Assembly (NCBI RefSeq): GCF_011059145.1
Contig: NZ_JAALLT010000001.1
Span: 417,250 to 481,249 of the forward strand
Reading direction: 5' to 3'
Length of the DNA: 64,000 nt
Source of the DNA: Halalkalibaculum roseum
Lineage (GTDB): Bacteria > Bacteroidota > Rhodothermia > Balneolales > Balneolaceae
Shown: one piece after another, positions 18,152 to 27,163 of the stretch
Position numbering within the stretch: position 1 is the stretch's first letter
Layout: every line of letters begins with the position of its first letter
Notes under the pieces: model-generated
What the model was told of the DNA's origin: nothing
Databases searched by the model: none
What the model saw: the letters and a program-made list of their open reading frames with translations, nothing else
Translations under genes and position numbers: made by a program

Positions 18152-19936
18152 ATGTCGCTAGAAATTATTTTTGTTCTTTTTCTTTTAGTGGCGGCTTTTT
18201 TTCTATTTGCCACCGATTATGTCTCCTTCGATGTTGCCGCCATGATCTTATTATTCAGCCTTCTGGTAACCGGAATTCTGGATTTTGAAGAGGGGCTCTC
18301 CGGAATCAGCCATCCTGCTACAGTCGCCATTGCCTCCATGTTCGTACTGAGTGAGGGATTGCGCCGTACGGGTTTGTTGAACAAGGCCGGTGACTATTTT
18401 TCAGAGAGGCTACAAGAGAATTTTTACGTATGGATGGTGGTGATGATGCTGTTTATAAGCGGCATGTCGGCCATAATGAACAATACCGCGGTGGTCATAA
18501 TATTTATTCCTATCCTTATCGAAGTGGCCTCCAAGATTGGTATAAGTGCCTCAAAGCTGCTGATGCCTGTTTCATTTGCAGCCATCATGGGAGGGATCTG
18601 TACGCTCATCGGTACCTCCACAAACCTGCTGGTTGCCTCCATTGCCGAAGAACGGGGAGCGGCGGCATTCTCAATGTTTGACTTTACCCCTGTGGGAGTC
18701 AGTTTGCTGGTAGTAGGCTACCTGTTTCTGCTGATATTCGGTATAAATATGATACCTGCACGCCGATCTCAGGATGAGGATGAGTTGACCAAGAATTTTG
18801 AAATGCAGGGCTATCTTGCCGATGTGGTAGTGGAACCCAATTCAGATCTGGTTGGCGGAGTACTGGATGAAGAAGAACTCACGAAGCGTCTGGATCTGGA
18901 TGTTCTCCGAATCATGAAACCAGATCGTAACCGTTCGGCACAACGTTCTGAAATTAAGGTTGAGGTGGGTGATGTATTTCGGATTCGGGCAAACCCCGAG
19001 GAGTTGAATAAACTGTTGCAGAAAGAAGACTTTTCTTCCCGTGCCGCAAAAGAATGGTTCGATGTGGACCTGGAGCATGGTCGTGACGCATTGATAGAGG
19101 CTATTGTTACCCCGGAATCAAGTCTGGAGGGCAAAAGTCTAAATGAAATTGATTTCTATGAACGGTTTGGGGCAGTACCGCTCGCAATAAGGCACAAAGG
19201 TGAGCTTCAGCACGATGATCTGGGAGAAGTGAAAATCTCAGGAGGTGACAGCCTGCTTCTCAGCCTGAGTTCCGATCGCATTTCGGAAATTGAAAAAGAC
19301 TCTACCTTTGTTGTTGCCTCCAAATTGGGTGTGATGTCTCAGCGTAAAGACAAAACATTCATGGCACTCAGTATACTCTTGGGTGTAGTGCTGGTAGCGG
19401 CCTTTGAAATATTACCTATAGCAATCAGTGCAGGTACCGGTGTGATACTCATGATTTTGACAGGCTGTATCACCACCGAAGAGGCCTACCAGGCAGTAAA
19501 CTGGAAAATCATTATGTTACTGGCCGGAGTTATTCCGTTAGGGCTTGCTATGGATAAGACCGGAGCGGCGTCTCTTCTGGCGGAGGGACTGATAGAAACA
19601 CTTCAAGGTTTTGGCCCGCGCGCCCTGCTTGGGGGATTTTACCTTTTGACGATGCTCATGTCAGCGGTCATGTCAACCAATGCTTCGGCTGCTTTGGTAG
19701 CACCGCTGGCCATACAGATTGCCAACTCCATAGGGGTAAATCCTGAGCCGTTCGTGATCAGCGTATCCTATGCAGCGTCGCTTACTTTTCTCACTCCATT
19801 CGGACATCACGCGAATACCCTGATATATGGTGCCGGACAGTATAAGTTTACTGACTTTACCAAGGTAGGATTGCCGATTAATATTCTCTTTTGGGCTCTA
19901 GCTACTTACCTGATACCGGTTATTTGGCCATTTTAG
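18152..19936 (+). CDS. SLC13/DASS-family permease with two TrkA-C domains
   Basis: A 594-residue inner-membrane transporter. Two membrane halves (about 1-210 and 400-594) enclose two TrkA_C/RCK-C-like soluble domains (about 215-300 and 305-390). Both halves carry the Ser-Asn-Thr/Thr-Asn-type sodium-binding hairpins of the family: Asn-Asn-Thr-Ala (near 110), Gly-Thr-Ser-Thr-Asn (near 155) and Ser-Thr-Asn-Ala-Ser-Ala in the second half. Family members move dicarboxylates, sulfate or other anions with sodium; the inserted TrkA-C pair suggests ligand gating. Substrate unknown. Confidence 0.87.
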   Translation: MSLEIIFVLFLLVAAFFLFATDYVSFDVAAMILLFSLLVTGILDFEEGLSGISHPATVAIASMFVLSEGLRRTGLLNKAGDYFSERLQENFYVWMVVMMLFISGMSAIMNNTAVVIIFIPILIEVASKIGISASKLLMPVSFAAIMGGICTLIGTSTNLLVASIAEERGAAAFSMFDFTPVGVSLLVVGYLFLLIFGINMIPARRSQDEDELTKNFEMQGYLADVVVEPNSDLVGGVLDEEELTKRLDLDVLRIMKPDRNRSAQRSEIKVEVGDVFRIRANPEELNKLLQKEDFSSRAAKEWFDVDLEHGRDALIEAIVTPESSLEGKSLNEIDFYERFGAVPLAIRHKGELQHDDLGEVKISGGDSLLLSLSSDRISEIEKDSTFVVASKLGVMSQRKDKTFMALSILLGVVLVAAFEILPIAISAGTGVILMILTGCITTEEAYQAVNWKIIMLLAGVIPLGLAMDKTGAASLLAEGLIETLQGFGPRALLGGFYLLTMLMSAVMSTNASAALVAPLAIQIANSIGVNPEPFVISVSYAASLTFLTPFGHHANTLIYGAGQYKFTDFTKVGLPINILFWALATYLIPVIWPF

Positions 19937-19940
19937 ATAA

Positions 19941-19984
19941 TCTTACCACTTAGACTCTAAGTGAACCGGGTGCCTTAGTTGTAA
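19941..19984. repeat. Dispersed ACCACTTAG repeat at the SLC13/trehalase junction
   Basis: TACCACTTAGACTCTAAGTGAA and a following TGCCTTAGTTGTAA fill the short gap between converging stop codons. Related in wording to the hairpins near 14022 and 41141, and may serve as terminator for both genes. Confidence 0.55.
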
Positions 19985-21484
19985 TTATAGATCAAAAAGC
20001 GATTTGAGGGCAACTGCCACACCATTGGTCCATCCGAAGCCATCCTGTAGGGGGTATTCCCCGCCTCCGGCTTCCAGCGATAGATCACATACGTTATACT
20101 TTTCCATCATCTTGCCGGTTCGGTTGAAGACCGACTCATTTAGCTTTAGCCAACGCTTAGCGATTGTCTTTGCAAGTGGATTATGACCGTAATTCATCAA
20201 ACCCTGAACAGCAATCCACTGCAGCGGAGCCCAACCGTTGGGGTGATCCCACTGCTGTCCCGTGCTGTGTAGTGAAGTTACAAGCCCGCCTTCTTTTAGA
20301 AATTTGTCCTCCAAAGCATGGGCAATAAAATCTGCCTGTTCGTCACTGGCCAATCCGGTATAGATCGGGTAAGCACCTGCCATTGACCAAACTTCGGTTC
20401 GTGATCCCTGTTCCAAATCGAAATCAAAGTAAAATTCCTTTTCCTGATCCCAGAAAAGATCGTCAAAAGCAGTTTTGCGTTGAAGTGAGGCTTCTACATA
20501 ACGCTGCTCTTTTGTCCACTGTCCCAACCGGTGTTCCAAATACCAGAGCAGGGCGTTCAAATCTACGGGTAAAATCTCAGTTGTTCGTATGGTTTTCAAC
20601 GACTCTTCATCCCTGAACCAGCGGCTGGTGAAGTCCCAACCCGATTCGGCGCCCGCCCGAAGGTGTCGGTAACGCACTTCAGATTGTTTGGGATCAAGAT
20701 CGGTAGCCAACTCAAAATCCTCTCGCCAGGATTCTTCACGAGGGAGGGGCCGATCATCCCAATAGCGATTTAAAATACAGCCTTCTTTCTTGACCACTCT
20801 TCCGTGTGTTTCACCTTCTGAAAGGTCACTGCTACCTTCCATCCAGAAGTCGTACTCCTGTTTTAAAGCGGGTATAAATTCTTCAATCGCTTCTTCTCCT
20901 TCCATTCGTGCAATCAGGTCAACAAGCATCACAAAAAAGGGAGGCTGAGAGCGACTGACATAATAATAACGGTTTCCATTTGGTACGTGACCAACTTTCT
21001 CAATTAGGTAGGCAAAATTTCTCGTCAGGTTTTTGACTGTATCCAAACGGCCGGCTGCCGCCAGACCTTCTGCCGTAAAGTAGGTATCCCAGTAGTAGAT
21101 TTCCCGGAAGCGACCACCCGGTACAATATAGGGATGGGGAAGGGGAATCAAGGTGCTGAAATCGGAGACCTCTTCATCGGGCCGGCGGCTGAGGTAATCC
21201 CACAACTTCTCGATATGTTTATCCATCGTTTCACCGGATTTAAATACTTCCGTCTCATCCTCATCCGGCATCCGGAAGTACTCGTAGACAAAGGCTTTTA
21301 GGTTGAAATGCGGTTTTGATCGTTGTTCGTTATAGGCACTTCGGATCTCTTCAGGATTGGTTTTGGGAATGCAGTCAACAAAAGTCTTGGAATCCTTGAA
21401 GATTCCTGACTGCTGAACATCTTCGAATAGGGGACCGCTGAGTTGAATAAACCTATCAACTATCTCCGGGTTGATTGTTTTCAT
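19985..21484 (-). CDS. treF: Cytoplasmic alpha,alpha-trehalase (GH37)
   Basis: A 499-residue trehalase, splitting trehalose to two glucose. Both GH37 signatures are present: Pro-Gly-Gly-Arg-Phe-Arg-Glu-Ile-Tyr-Tyr-Trp-Asp-Thr-Tyr at 122-135 and Gln-Trp-Asp-His-Pro-Asn-Gly-Trp-Ala-Pro-Leu-Gln. The proposed catalytic acid is the Asp in Ser-Gly-Trp-Asp-Phe-Thr-Ser-Arg-Trp and the base the Glu in Met-Glu-Lys-Tyr-Asn-Val. The Gly-rich loop Gly-Gly-Gly-Glu-Tyr-Pro-Leu-Gln is kept. There is no signal peptide, so it is the cytoplasmic type. It is last in a leftward run behind an MFS transporter, which may import its substrate. Confidence 0.94.
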   Translation of the reverse strand: MKTINPEIVDRFIQLSGPLFEDVQQSGIFKDSKTFVDCIPKTNPEEIRSAYNEQRSKPHFNLKAFVYEYFRMPDEDETEVFKSGETMDKHIEKLWDYLSRRPDEEVSDFSTLIPLPHPYIVPGGRFREIYYWDTYFTAEGLAAAGRLDTVKNLTRNFAYLIEKVGHVPNGNRYYYVSRSQPPFFVMLVDLIARMEGEEAIEEFIPALKQEYDFWMEGSSDLSEGETHGRVVKKEGCILNRYWDDRPLPREESWREDFELATDLDPKQSEVRYRHLRAGAESGWDFTSRWFRDEESLKTIRTTEILPVDLNALLWYLEHRLGQWTKEQRYVEASLQRKTAFDDLFWDQEKEFYFDFDLEQGSRTEVWSMAGAYPIYTGLASDEQADFIAHALEDKFLKEGGLVTSLHSTGQQWDHPNGWAPLQWIAVQGLMNYGHNPLAKTIAKRWLKLNESVFNRTGKMMEKYNVCDLSLEAGGGEYPLQDGFGWTNGVAVALKSLFDL

Positions 21485-21493
21485 AGTCTATCT

Positions 21494-21659
21494 TTCTGCC
21501 ACTGATTTACACAGATTATATGTTATTGACATAGTAGTAAAAAGGGAGGAGGTTGGAAAGAGTTAGGTATAAGGTATAGGGTATAGGGTATAAGGAGAAT
21601 GATAGAAGCAACTTTATGGGATTCTCCATCTTCAAAGACCTGTGTAATCTGCGGCTTAT
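21494..21659. repeat. Intergenic element with GCC(A/G)CNGATTTACACAG ends, MITE-like
   Basis: The left end (CTGCCACTGATTTACACAG) and right end (CTGTGTAATCTGCGGC) are inverted copies. The right end lies 2 bases from the stop codon of the MFS gene. The middle carries a GGTATAGG tandem tract. Same end sequences as elements near 43909, 45646 and 48353. Confidence 0.65.
21566..21594. repeat. Tandem GGTATAAG/GGTATAG simple repeat
   Basis: Four imperfect copies of a 7-8 base unit, nested inside the larger inverted-repeat element. Confidence 0.75.
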
Positions 21660-21661
21660 AC

Positions 21662-22909
21662 CTAATCCGTTAAGCTCTCAAATTTGAAATCTTTTCGCAG
21701 TTTACGATAGGGGAAAAGTATCAGCAGCATGATTCCCATGGGTATCAGTGTGAGATAAAATGCTGTAATTCCATCAAGATGATCAAACATAAATCCGGTA
21801 AAAATAGAACCGGTGGTACCGCCAAGGGCAGAGAAAATGACAATGAGACCGGTCATGCCGCTCTGCTTTGTTTTTGGGAGCTTGCTGAGCACAGTAGAGC
21901 TGAGCGTGGGATAAATAGGCGCAAGAAATAGACCAATCAATGGGAATATATAGGCTGCAAAAGGAGCGCTCAACCAACCCTGTACGGAACCCTCTTCTAT
22001 GCCACCGGCTAGCGGCAGAACCAGGACTACCAGTAACATGGCACTGGCAATACACGAAATGAGAACCCAAAACCAGTTAACTTTCTTCATAACTGCTCCA
22101 CTAGCCAGACGTCCGATGGCTGTAGTTGCAGCAAAGATGCTGGTCACCTGTACACTCATGGCATCAGGCAATTGCAAGATCTTATTGTTAAAGGTGGGCA
22201 TCCAGGTTCCGATTCCCTGCTCGATATAAACATATAGAAATACCCCGGCAATAAATATGAGCACCAGAGGAAGGCGTACCAGTCCGATCATTTCGAGGAA
22301 ACTTTTCTTGATATCCTGGTTATCGGCCTGCACTTCGCTTTCATCGAGTTCAGTGAAAACCAGCAGAACGAATGCGGCAGCTGAGATAGCGGCCAGTACC
22401 CAATAGGTATCAAGCCAGGTGGCTCCGGGAGTATGATTCGCCCAATCAATAAATCCTCCAAAGAGCCAGTAGCCTAAAAGTACCCCTATCATAAATATAC
22501 CCTCCAGCATATTCATAAAACTGCTGTGTTCGTTGGAGTCGTCGGTAATTAATCCCACCGTGGAGTAGACCGATACTTTTATGAGTGCAAAGCTCACTCC
22601 TACAGTTGCAAAGAGTATTTTAGTCATCAGGAAACCTCCGGTGAGGCGCATCACAATAGCTGCGACCGTGACAAATGCCAGTCCGGCCAGCATAGATTTT
22701 TTGTAGCCGAACTTCGGTATGTAGGAGGCGATGAGGAAGGATGCAATGGCAATGGAGAGATCCTTATAACCTTCGAGTACACTGGCAGAACTGGGATCGA
22801 TCTGGTACTCATTGATCACCTGCAGGATGACGGTCCCCACGCTGTTCAGGAGAATGGCAAACACGAAGTAATTTAAGAACAGCGAGAGCTTAATTTTCCA
22901 GTGTTTCAT
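21662..22909 (-). CDS. MFS transporter, probably sugar uptake
   Basis: A 415-residue major facilitator protein with 12 hydrophobic segments. After segment 2 it has Lys-Phe-Gly-Tyr-Lys-Lys-Ser, a degenerate form of the MFS loop 2-3 motif. The family branch resembles sugar/fucose-type permeases, but no diagnostic residue tells the substrate. It lies 177 bases upstream of the trehalase gene on the same strand, so trehalose or glucose are reasonable candidates by context only. Confidence 0.8.
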   Translation of the reverse strand: MKHWKIKLSLFLNYFVFAILLNSVGTVILQVINEYQIDPSSASVLEGYKDLSIAIASFLIASYIPKFGYKKSMLAGLAFVTVAAIVMRLTGGFLMTKILFATVGVSFALIKVSVYSTVGLITDDSNEHSSFMNMLEGIFMIGVLLGYWLFGGFIDWANHTPGATWLDTYWVLAAISAAAFVLLVFTELDESEVQADNQDIKKSFLEMIGLVRLPLVLIFIAGVFLYVYIEQGIGTWMPTFNNKILQLPDAMSVQVTSIFAATTAIGRLASGAVMKKVNWFWVLISCIASAMLLVVLVLPLAGGIEEGSVQGWLSAPFAAYIFPLIGLFLAPIYPTLSSTVLSKLPKTKQSGMTGLIVIFSALGGTTGSIFTGFMFDHLDGITAFYLTLIPMGIMLLILFPYRKLRKDFKFESLTD

Positions 22910-23020
22910 AATGGGGTACTATGCTTGTAATTAGTTGGTTGCCATGCCGGTAGGACATTTACACCGATAATCAACGCTTATTTAATGAATTAAAAGGGTT
23001 TTTAAAAATGAGCCACTATG

Positions 23021-23109
23021 TTGTTACACAGATATACTCAGAGTAGCGCAAATTTGTACTGAGAATAAATGATTCAATTTTAAGCTCTGTGTACCTCTGT
23101 GTAATAGAG
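23021..23109. repeat. Dispersed inverted repeat, CTCTGTG type
   Basis: TTACACAGATATACTCAGAGTAGC on the left (shortened here as TTACACAG and CAGAGTAGC) is the approximate complement of GCTCTGTGTACCTCTGTGTAA on the right. The right arm ends 4 bases from the stop codon of the sortilin-like gene at 23112. Confidence 0.65.
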
Positions 23110-23111
23110 AC

Positions 23112-26100
23112 CTATCTCGTACCCAATGGTTGCATGCTATCCCATTCGGCCGCGATCCGGTCGAGTTCTTTTTTGAGTGTGTTATAGCGAGAGTAGGCAT
23201 CACTGCCCGGACGCTGGTCAGCGCGGATGGTCATGTAATACATATACTCAAGCTGGTCAATGAGCATCGGCGGAGGGTAACTGCCTTCTTCGGAAGTGAC
23301 GAGTTCAGCATGCAGCTCATTCAATTTCTCCATCATAGCAGAACTGACTTCCCCATCTTCCGATTCTTGCAGATGCGAACGAGCCGAATCGATCTCAGCC
23401 GCTATGCGCTGTGCTTTGCCGATGGCATCGCGAACCTTAAGATTGTGTTTCATCTGGGCCACCATATCCGATTGGGTAACACCTGCCTCCTCTATGCGTG
23501 GGTCAATCAGAATGTTAAGGGGTTGTTCCACAGTTTGACTACCCACCGAAAGTTTTACGGTATATGAACCGGGTACCGTCATCGGGCCGGCACCGACACC
23601 GAAATAGGTCTCGCCGTCTTCAGAAGGGACAGTTTCTCCCGGATAGCGTAAATTCCAGATAAAACGATTATGACCCTCTTTAAGCTTTAAGTCTCCGGCA
23701 TAATCAGGTATGGTACCGGGCGCCATCATGTTTATTTCATCATTGTCGCCCTCTTCATTGTCGGTTTGATCCTCATTTTCAGTAACCCCGACAAAATTGC
23801 GAACCGTTTCTCCATCTTCATTAATAAATTGAAGAACCACCGGCTCATCCGGCAGCACCTCGAGATAGAAGTCGACCATCGCGCCGGCATCAATATATTC
23901 AGGTACCCCTCGCGAACCGCGATAGCGCATTCGATAGGCATCTCGCGGTCTAAAGAGATGTAGGGATTCACTGATCATGTTTTCATCAGCCTGATGCAAG
24001 AGACTGAGGTTATCCAGTATCCAGAAACCACGACCCATGGTAGAAAGAACGAGATCTTTGCGGTGAACCTTGATATCGGTGATTGGTGAGTTGGGCAGTC
24101 CATATTGCAGTTGCTGCCAATGTGCTCCGTCATCAAAAGAGATGAAAAAACCGAAATCGGTTCCCGCGTAGAGCAGACCTTTGCGGTCGGGATCTTCACG
24201 AATCACACGGGTAGGGAAATCGGCAGGTATACCATTTTCACCGGTTGTAAGTCGTGTCCAGCTCTTACCGTAATCTTCGGTTTTATAGATATAGGGTGAA
24301 AAATCATCGAGGAAGCGTCGATGTACCGCAATATAGGCTGTTCCCGCGGCATGTGGGGAGGGTTCTATGGCATCCACGCGTCCGTTAGGAGGCAGATCTT
24401 TAGGCGTTATATCGGTCCACGATTCTCCTCCGTTTCGTGTGATGTGAACGGGACCGTCATTGGCACCTACCCAGATTACCTGGGGATCATGCGGTGACTC
24501 CTGAATGGAGTAGAGGGTACTGTAATGTTCTTCGCCTGTGATATCACGGGTGATAGGTCCACCGGAAGGCATCTGGTATTGCGGTTTGAAAGCCGTTAAG
24601 TCCGGACTGATGCGTTTCCATGTTTGTCCTCCGTTTTCAGTTTTATGCACATATTGTGAGGTGTTATATACCACACTGGAATCATGCGGCGATACTTCAA
24701 TAGGAACCACGCGCTGGAACCGGTATGAGAGCTCTGCCGGATTGCGTCCGTACATGTATTCGGCCCCGACCCAAAACTGTTTTTCCTGTCCGGTTTCCCA
24801 GTTATATTGCCCGAAACGGCCCTTGCAGTTGGCGTAGGTTATATTCGGATTATTGGGAGTAGGTACCGCAGGACCTGTTTCGCATCCTCCTATATCATGC
24901 CAAAGGGCGCCGGTGGCCAGATCACTTTCTGCCGGCGGCAGGCTGGGTACGGCGATGGTTGTATTATCCTGTTGGCCTGCATAGAGCCAGTAGGGAAAGC
25001 GGTCGTCAACATGCACTTGGTAGAGTTCAGCGGTAGGCTGGTTATGCTGTGTTGACCAGGTTTTACCTCCGTCCAGCGTTACTGTTGCTCCACCATCATT
25101 GCCCTGGATCTGGATGTCCGGATTGTCCGGATTTACCCACAGATCATGAACATCTGCATGGGTGACACGCCTACGTTCGAAGGTTTTACCTCCATCCACT
25201 GAAACCCAATACCTCACATTACCGACATAGACTTTATCGGGGTTCTTGGTATCGGCCGTGACATTTGTAAAGTAGAAAGGGCGATTCATGATACCGGAGG
25301 TATCACTGACCAGTGTCCAGCTCTCACCTCGGTCGTCAGATCGGTACAATCCTTCTTCCTCATCCGGAGCTTCAAACAAGGCATATACGCGATCAGGATC
25401 TGCCGGGGTCACTGCAAAATCTGCCTTGCCCGTTAAGCCTTGTGGTAGCCCCTCGGTAAGTTTTTTCCATGTATCGCCACCATCGGTCGACTTGTAGAGA
25501 CCGTTTTCTTTTGCGGCTCCGCTGATGATGGTCCACGGTTTACGCTCGGCGCGCCACATGGCAGCATAAATTTCATCTGGATTTTCGGGATTCAGTTCCA
25601 GGTCAATTGCCCCGGTAGTGTCGGATGCGAAGAGTACCTTTTCCCAGTTTTCACCTCCATCCGTCGATCGAAAAACACCACGCTGTGGATTGGGACCGAA
25701 GGGGTGGCCAAGTGCTGCAACGTATACACGATCAGGGTTTTCGGGATGCACTTCAACAGCTCCAATCTGTCCGGCATCTTCGAGGCCGAGATAAGTCCAG
25801 CTTTCGCCTGCGTCTGTTGATTTATACATACCTTTTCCCGTGGTGACATTGGCTCTAATACCATCAGTACCGGTTCCCACATAGATGATACTGGTATCAG
25901 AATCGGCTACTTCGATAGCGCCAATGGAAGTACTGGCAAAACCGTGGCCGTCACTGATATTAGTCCAGCTCTGACCGTAGTCCTCCGTTTTCCAGACGCC
26001 ACTTCCACCGGCTGCTCCCATATAGAATTTGTGCGGGTGAGCACGGTGTCCTTCTACCGCTGTCACGCGACCTCCACGCGTGGGTCCAACTGTACGGAAC

Positions 26101-26237
26101 TCCATGTCACGAAACAGCGTCGTATCGATAGCAACATCCCCGAGGGAACTGCTCTGTGCCGGACTGAAATCCGGAGTGGTAAGACAGGTTAAAAGACTAA
26201 GAATAGAAAGCAGGAAGAGGTATAATAGATTTCGCAT
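23112..26237 (-). CDS. Secreted VPS10/sortilin-like BNR-repeat protein
   Basis: A 1041-residue exported protein with an N-terminal signal peptide (Met-Arg-Asn-Leu-Leu-Tyr then a Leu/Ser core, cut near residue 29). Residues about 45-770 are made of repeated BNR/Asp-box blades, with many Ser-x-Asp-x-Gly-x-Ser/Thr-Trp motifs (for example Lys-Ser-Thr-Asp-Ala-Gly-Glu-Ser-Trp), forming sortilin-type beta-propellers. A beta domain and a helical tail follow. Such proteins are often annotated as glycosyl hydrolase-like, but no catalytic residues can be named. It lies in the leftward sugar-use run with 200-base gaps on both sides, so it likely has its own promoter. Confidence 0.85.
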   Translation of the reverse strand: MRNLLYLFLLSILSLLTCLTTPDFSPAQSSSLGDVAIDTTLFRDMEFRTVGPTRGGRVTAVEGHRAHPHKFYMGAAGGSGVWKTEDYGQSWTNISDGHGFASTSIGAIEVADSDTSIIYVGTGTDGIRANVTTGKGMYKSTDAGESWTYLGLEDAGQIGAVEVHPENPDRVYVAALGHPFGPNPQRGVFRSTDGGENWEKVLFASDTTGAIDLELNPENPDEIYAAMWRAERKPWTIISGAAKENGLYKSTDGGDTWKKLTEGLPQGLTGKADFAVTPADPDRVYALFEAPDEEEGLYRSDDRGESWTLVSDTSGIMNRPFYFTNVTADTKNPDKVYVGNVRYWVSVDGGKTFERRRVTHADVHDLWVNPDNPDIQIQGNDGGATVTLDGGKTWSTQHNQPTAELYQVHVDDRFPYWLYAGQQDNTTIAVPSLPPAESDLATGALWHDIGGCETGPAVPTPNNPNITYANCKGRFGQYNWETGQEKQFWVGAEYMYGRNPAELSYRFQRVVPIEVSPHDSSVVYNTSQYVHKTENGGQTWKRISPDLTAFKPQYQMPSGGPITRDITGEEHYSTLYSIQESPHDPQVIWVGANDGPVHITRNGGESWTDITPKDLPPNGRVDAIEPSPHAAGTAYIAVHRRFLDDFSPYIYKTEDYGKSWTRLTTGENGIPADFPTRVIREDPDRKGLLYAGTDFGFFISFDDGAHWQQLQYGLPNSPITDIKVHRKDLVLSTMGRGFWILDNLSLLHQADENMISESLHLFRPRDAYRMRYRGSRGVPEYIDAGAMVDFYLEVLPDEPVVLQFINEDGETVRNFVGVTENEDQTDNEEGDNDEINMMAPGTIPDYAGDLKLKEGHNRFIWNLRYPGETVPSEDGETYFGVGAGPMTVPGSYTVKLSVGSQTVEQPLNILIDPRIEEAGVTQSDMVAQMKHNLKVRDAIGKAQRIAAEIDSARSHLQESEDGEVSSAMMEKLNELHAELVTSEEGSYPPPMLIDQLEYMYYMTIRADQRPGSDAYSRYNTLKKELDRIAAEWDSMQPLGTR

Positions 26238-26288
26238 GGTGGAAAGTGTGGTGATACTGATTGTTTTAGGCTGTATTAAAACTGAATA

Positions 26289-26430
26289 TAATTAATGAAA
26301 TAGCGGGAGATATGAAAATTTATATGGAACACGGGTACCACGGATTAGGGCGGATTTTCACAGTTTTATTTTCCGGTTTTCTTAGTGAAGCTCTGTGCCT
26401 ACTCTGTGAGACTCTGTGTAATAGCTCATA
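26289..26430. repeat. Composite intergenic repeat, sister of the 29995-30145 copy
   Basis: Starts with TAATGAAATAGCGGGAGATATGAAAAT (given here as TAATGAAATAGCG plus GGAGATATGAAAAT), passes through a GCGGATTTTCACAG word and ends with three CTCTGTG units. The copy near 30000 has the same order. It ends 11 bases from the stop of the kinase gene at 26441. Confidence 0.65.
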
Positions 26431-26440
26431 TAGCACTGCA

Positions 26441-27124
26441 CTAAGTATTAGGCAAAAATTTTTCAGACTGTGCCATTACTCCATACTCATTATCCACCAA
26501 GATATCCGCCATTTTTTTATGCTTGCTGACAATCTCGTGTTCAATCTTCAGCACTTCTTCATTAAAAGGGATGATAGGATCACGGGCTCGTTTAACCCGG
26601 TCCGAATAGGTGTCCTGATAATTTCTTAGCATAAATATTTTACAGTCAATACGCTCCAGGAGGGTCACATAGGTGCCTTCGGCAATGACTACATCTACAT
26701 CAGAGATCTCAACAATGACCTCACGTATTTTATTTTCACGGTAGTGTACCAGTGGTTTTTTGAGCTGATCGGTTCCTTTCTTGCAGCTGTCAATATGTTG
26801 CTGCAGCAGTTCAAGGTTGACCTCCTCAGGTCCCACGTGAACGATATTTTCAACCCGACGGTCGTGGTTATCCTTGGGCGGCAGCTTAAAATAGTCATCC
26901 ATGTGAAAGATGAAACAGGAATATCCCATTTCTTTAAGTACTTCTTCAATGGCGAGACTGAGTGTCGATTTACCGCTTCCCGACTCCCCGCCTACCGTCA
27001 TGGCAAACACTGATTCGGTTGACCGTAGCCGGCTCTCAATTAGCTTGACGATTTCTTTAGCCGGCGGCAGATGATGCGGTTTTATACGTATGATGTCTCC
27101 TATCAATGCAATATTTTTTAACAC
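26441..27124 (-). CDS. Uridine kinase-like P-loop kinase
   Basis: A 227-residue cytoplasmic kinase of the uridine kinase/phosphoribulokinase superfamily. The Walker A loop is Gly-Gly-Glu-Ser-Gly-Ser-Gly-Lys-Ser-Thr at 45-54. His-Met-Asp-Asp-Tyr-Phe follows at the Walker B/substrate region, then a Gly-Pro-Glu-Glu-Val-Asn-type segment, and Glu-Gly-Thr-Tyr-Val in the usual place. Length suits uridine kinase. It lies 25 bases after the glycosidase gene and downstream of a sodium/sugar symporter, an odd place for nucleotide salvage, so a sugar-linked substrate deserves consideration. The native substrate is not established. Confidence 0.8.
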   Translation of the reverse strand: MLKNIALIGDIIRIKPHHLPPAKEIVKLIESRLRSTESVFAMTVGGESGSGKSTLSLAIEEVLKEMGYSCFIFHMDDYFKLPPKDNHDRRVENIVHVGPEEVNLELLQQHIDSCKKGTDQLKKPLVHYRENKIREVIVEISDVDVVIAEGTYVTLLERIDCKIFMLRNYQDTYSDRVKRARDPIIPFNEEVLKIEHEIVSKHKKMADILVDNEYGVMAQSEKFLPNT

Positions 27125-27163
27125 TTAGGCACTTTATACACTGAGTGACTTAGTGGTTATTAT
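27123..27163. repeat. ACCACTAAG-type repeat containing the glycosidase stop codon
   Basis: ACTTAGGCACTTTATACACTGAGTGACTTAGTGGTTAT-like text (shared words CACTTAG, CTTAGTGGTTAT) bridges the end of the glycosidase gene and the start of the kinase gene. Read on the minus strand it supplies the final Asn-Asn-His and TAA of the glycosidase. Confidence 0.65.

Noticed and set aside
26312-26629. A 105-codon open frame on the plus strand
   Set aside because: It begins inside a dispersed repeat and runs antisense into the uridine-kinase-like gene.
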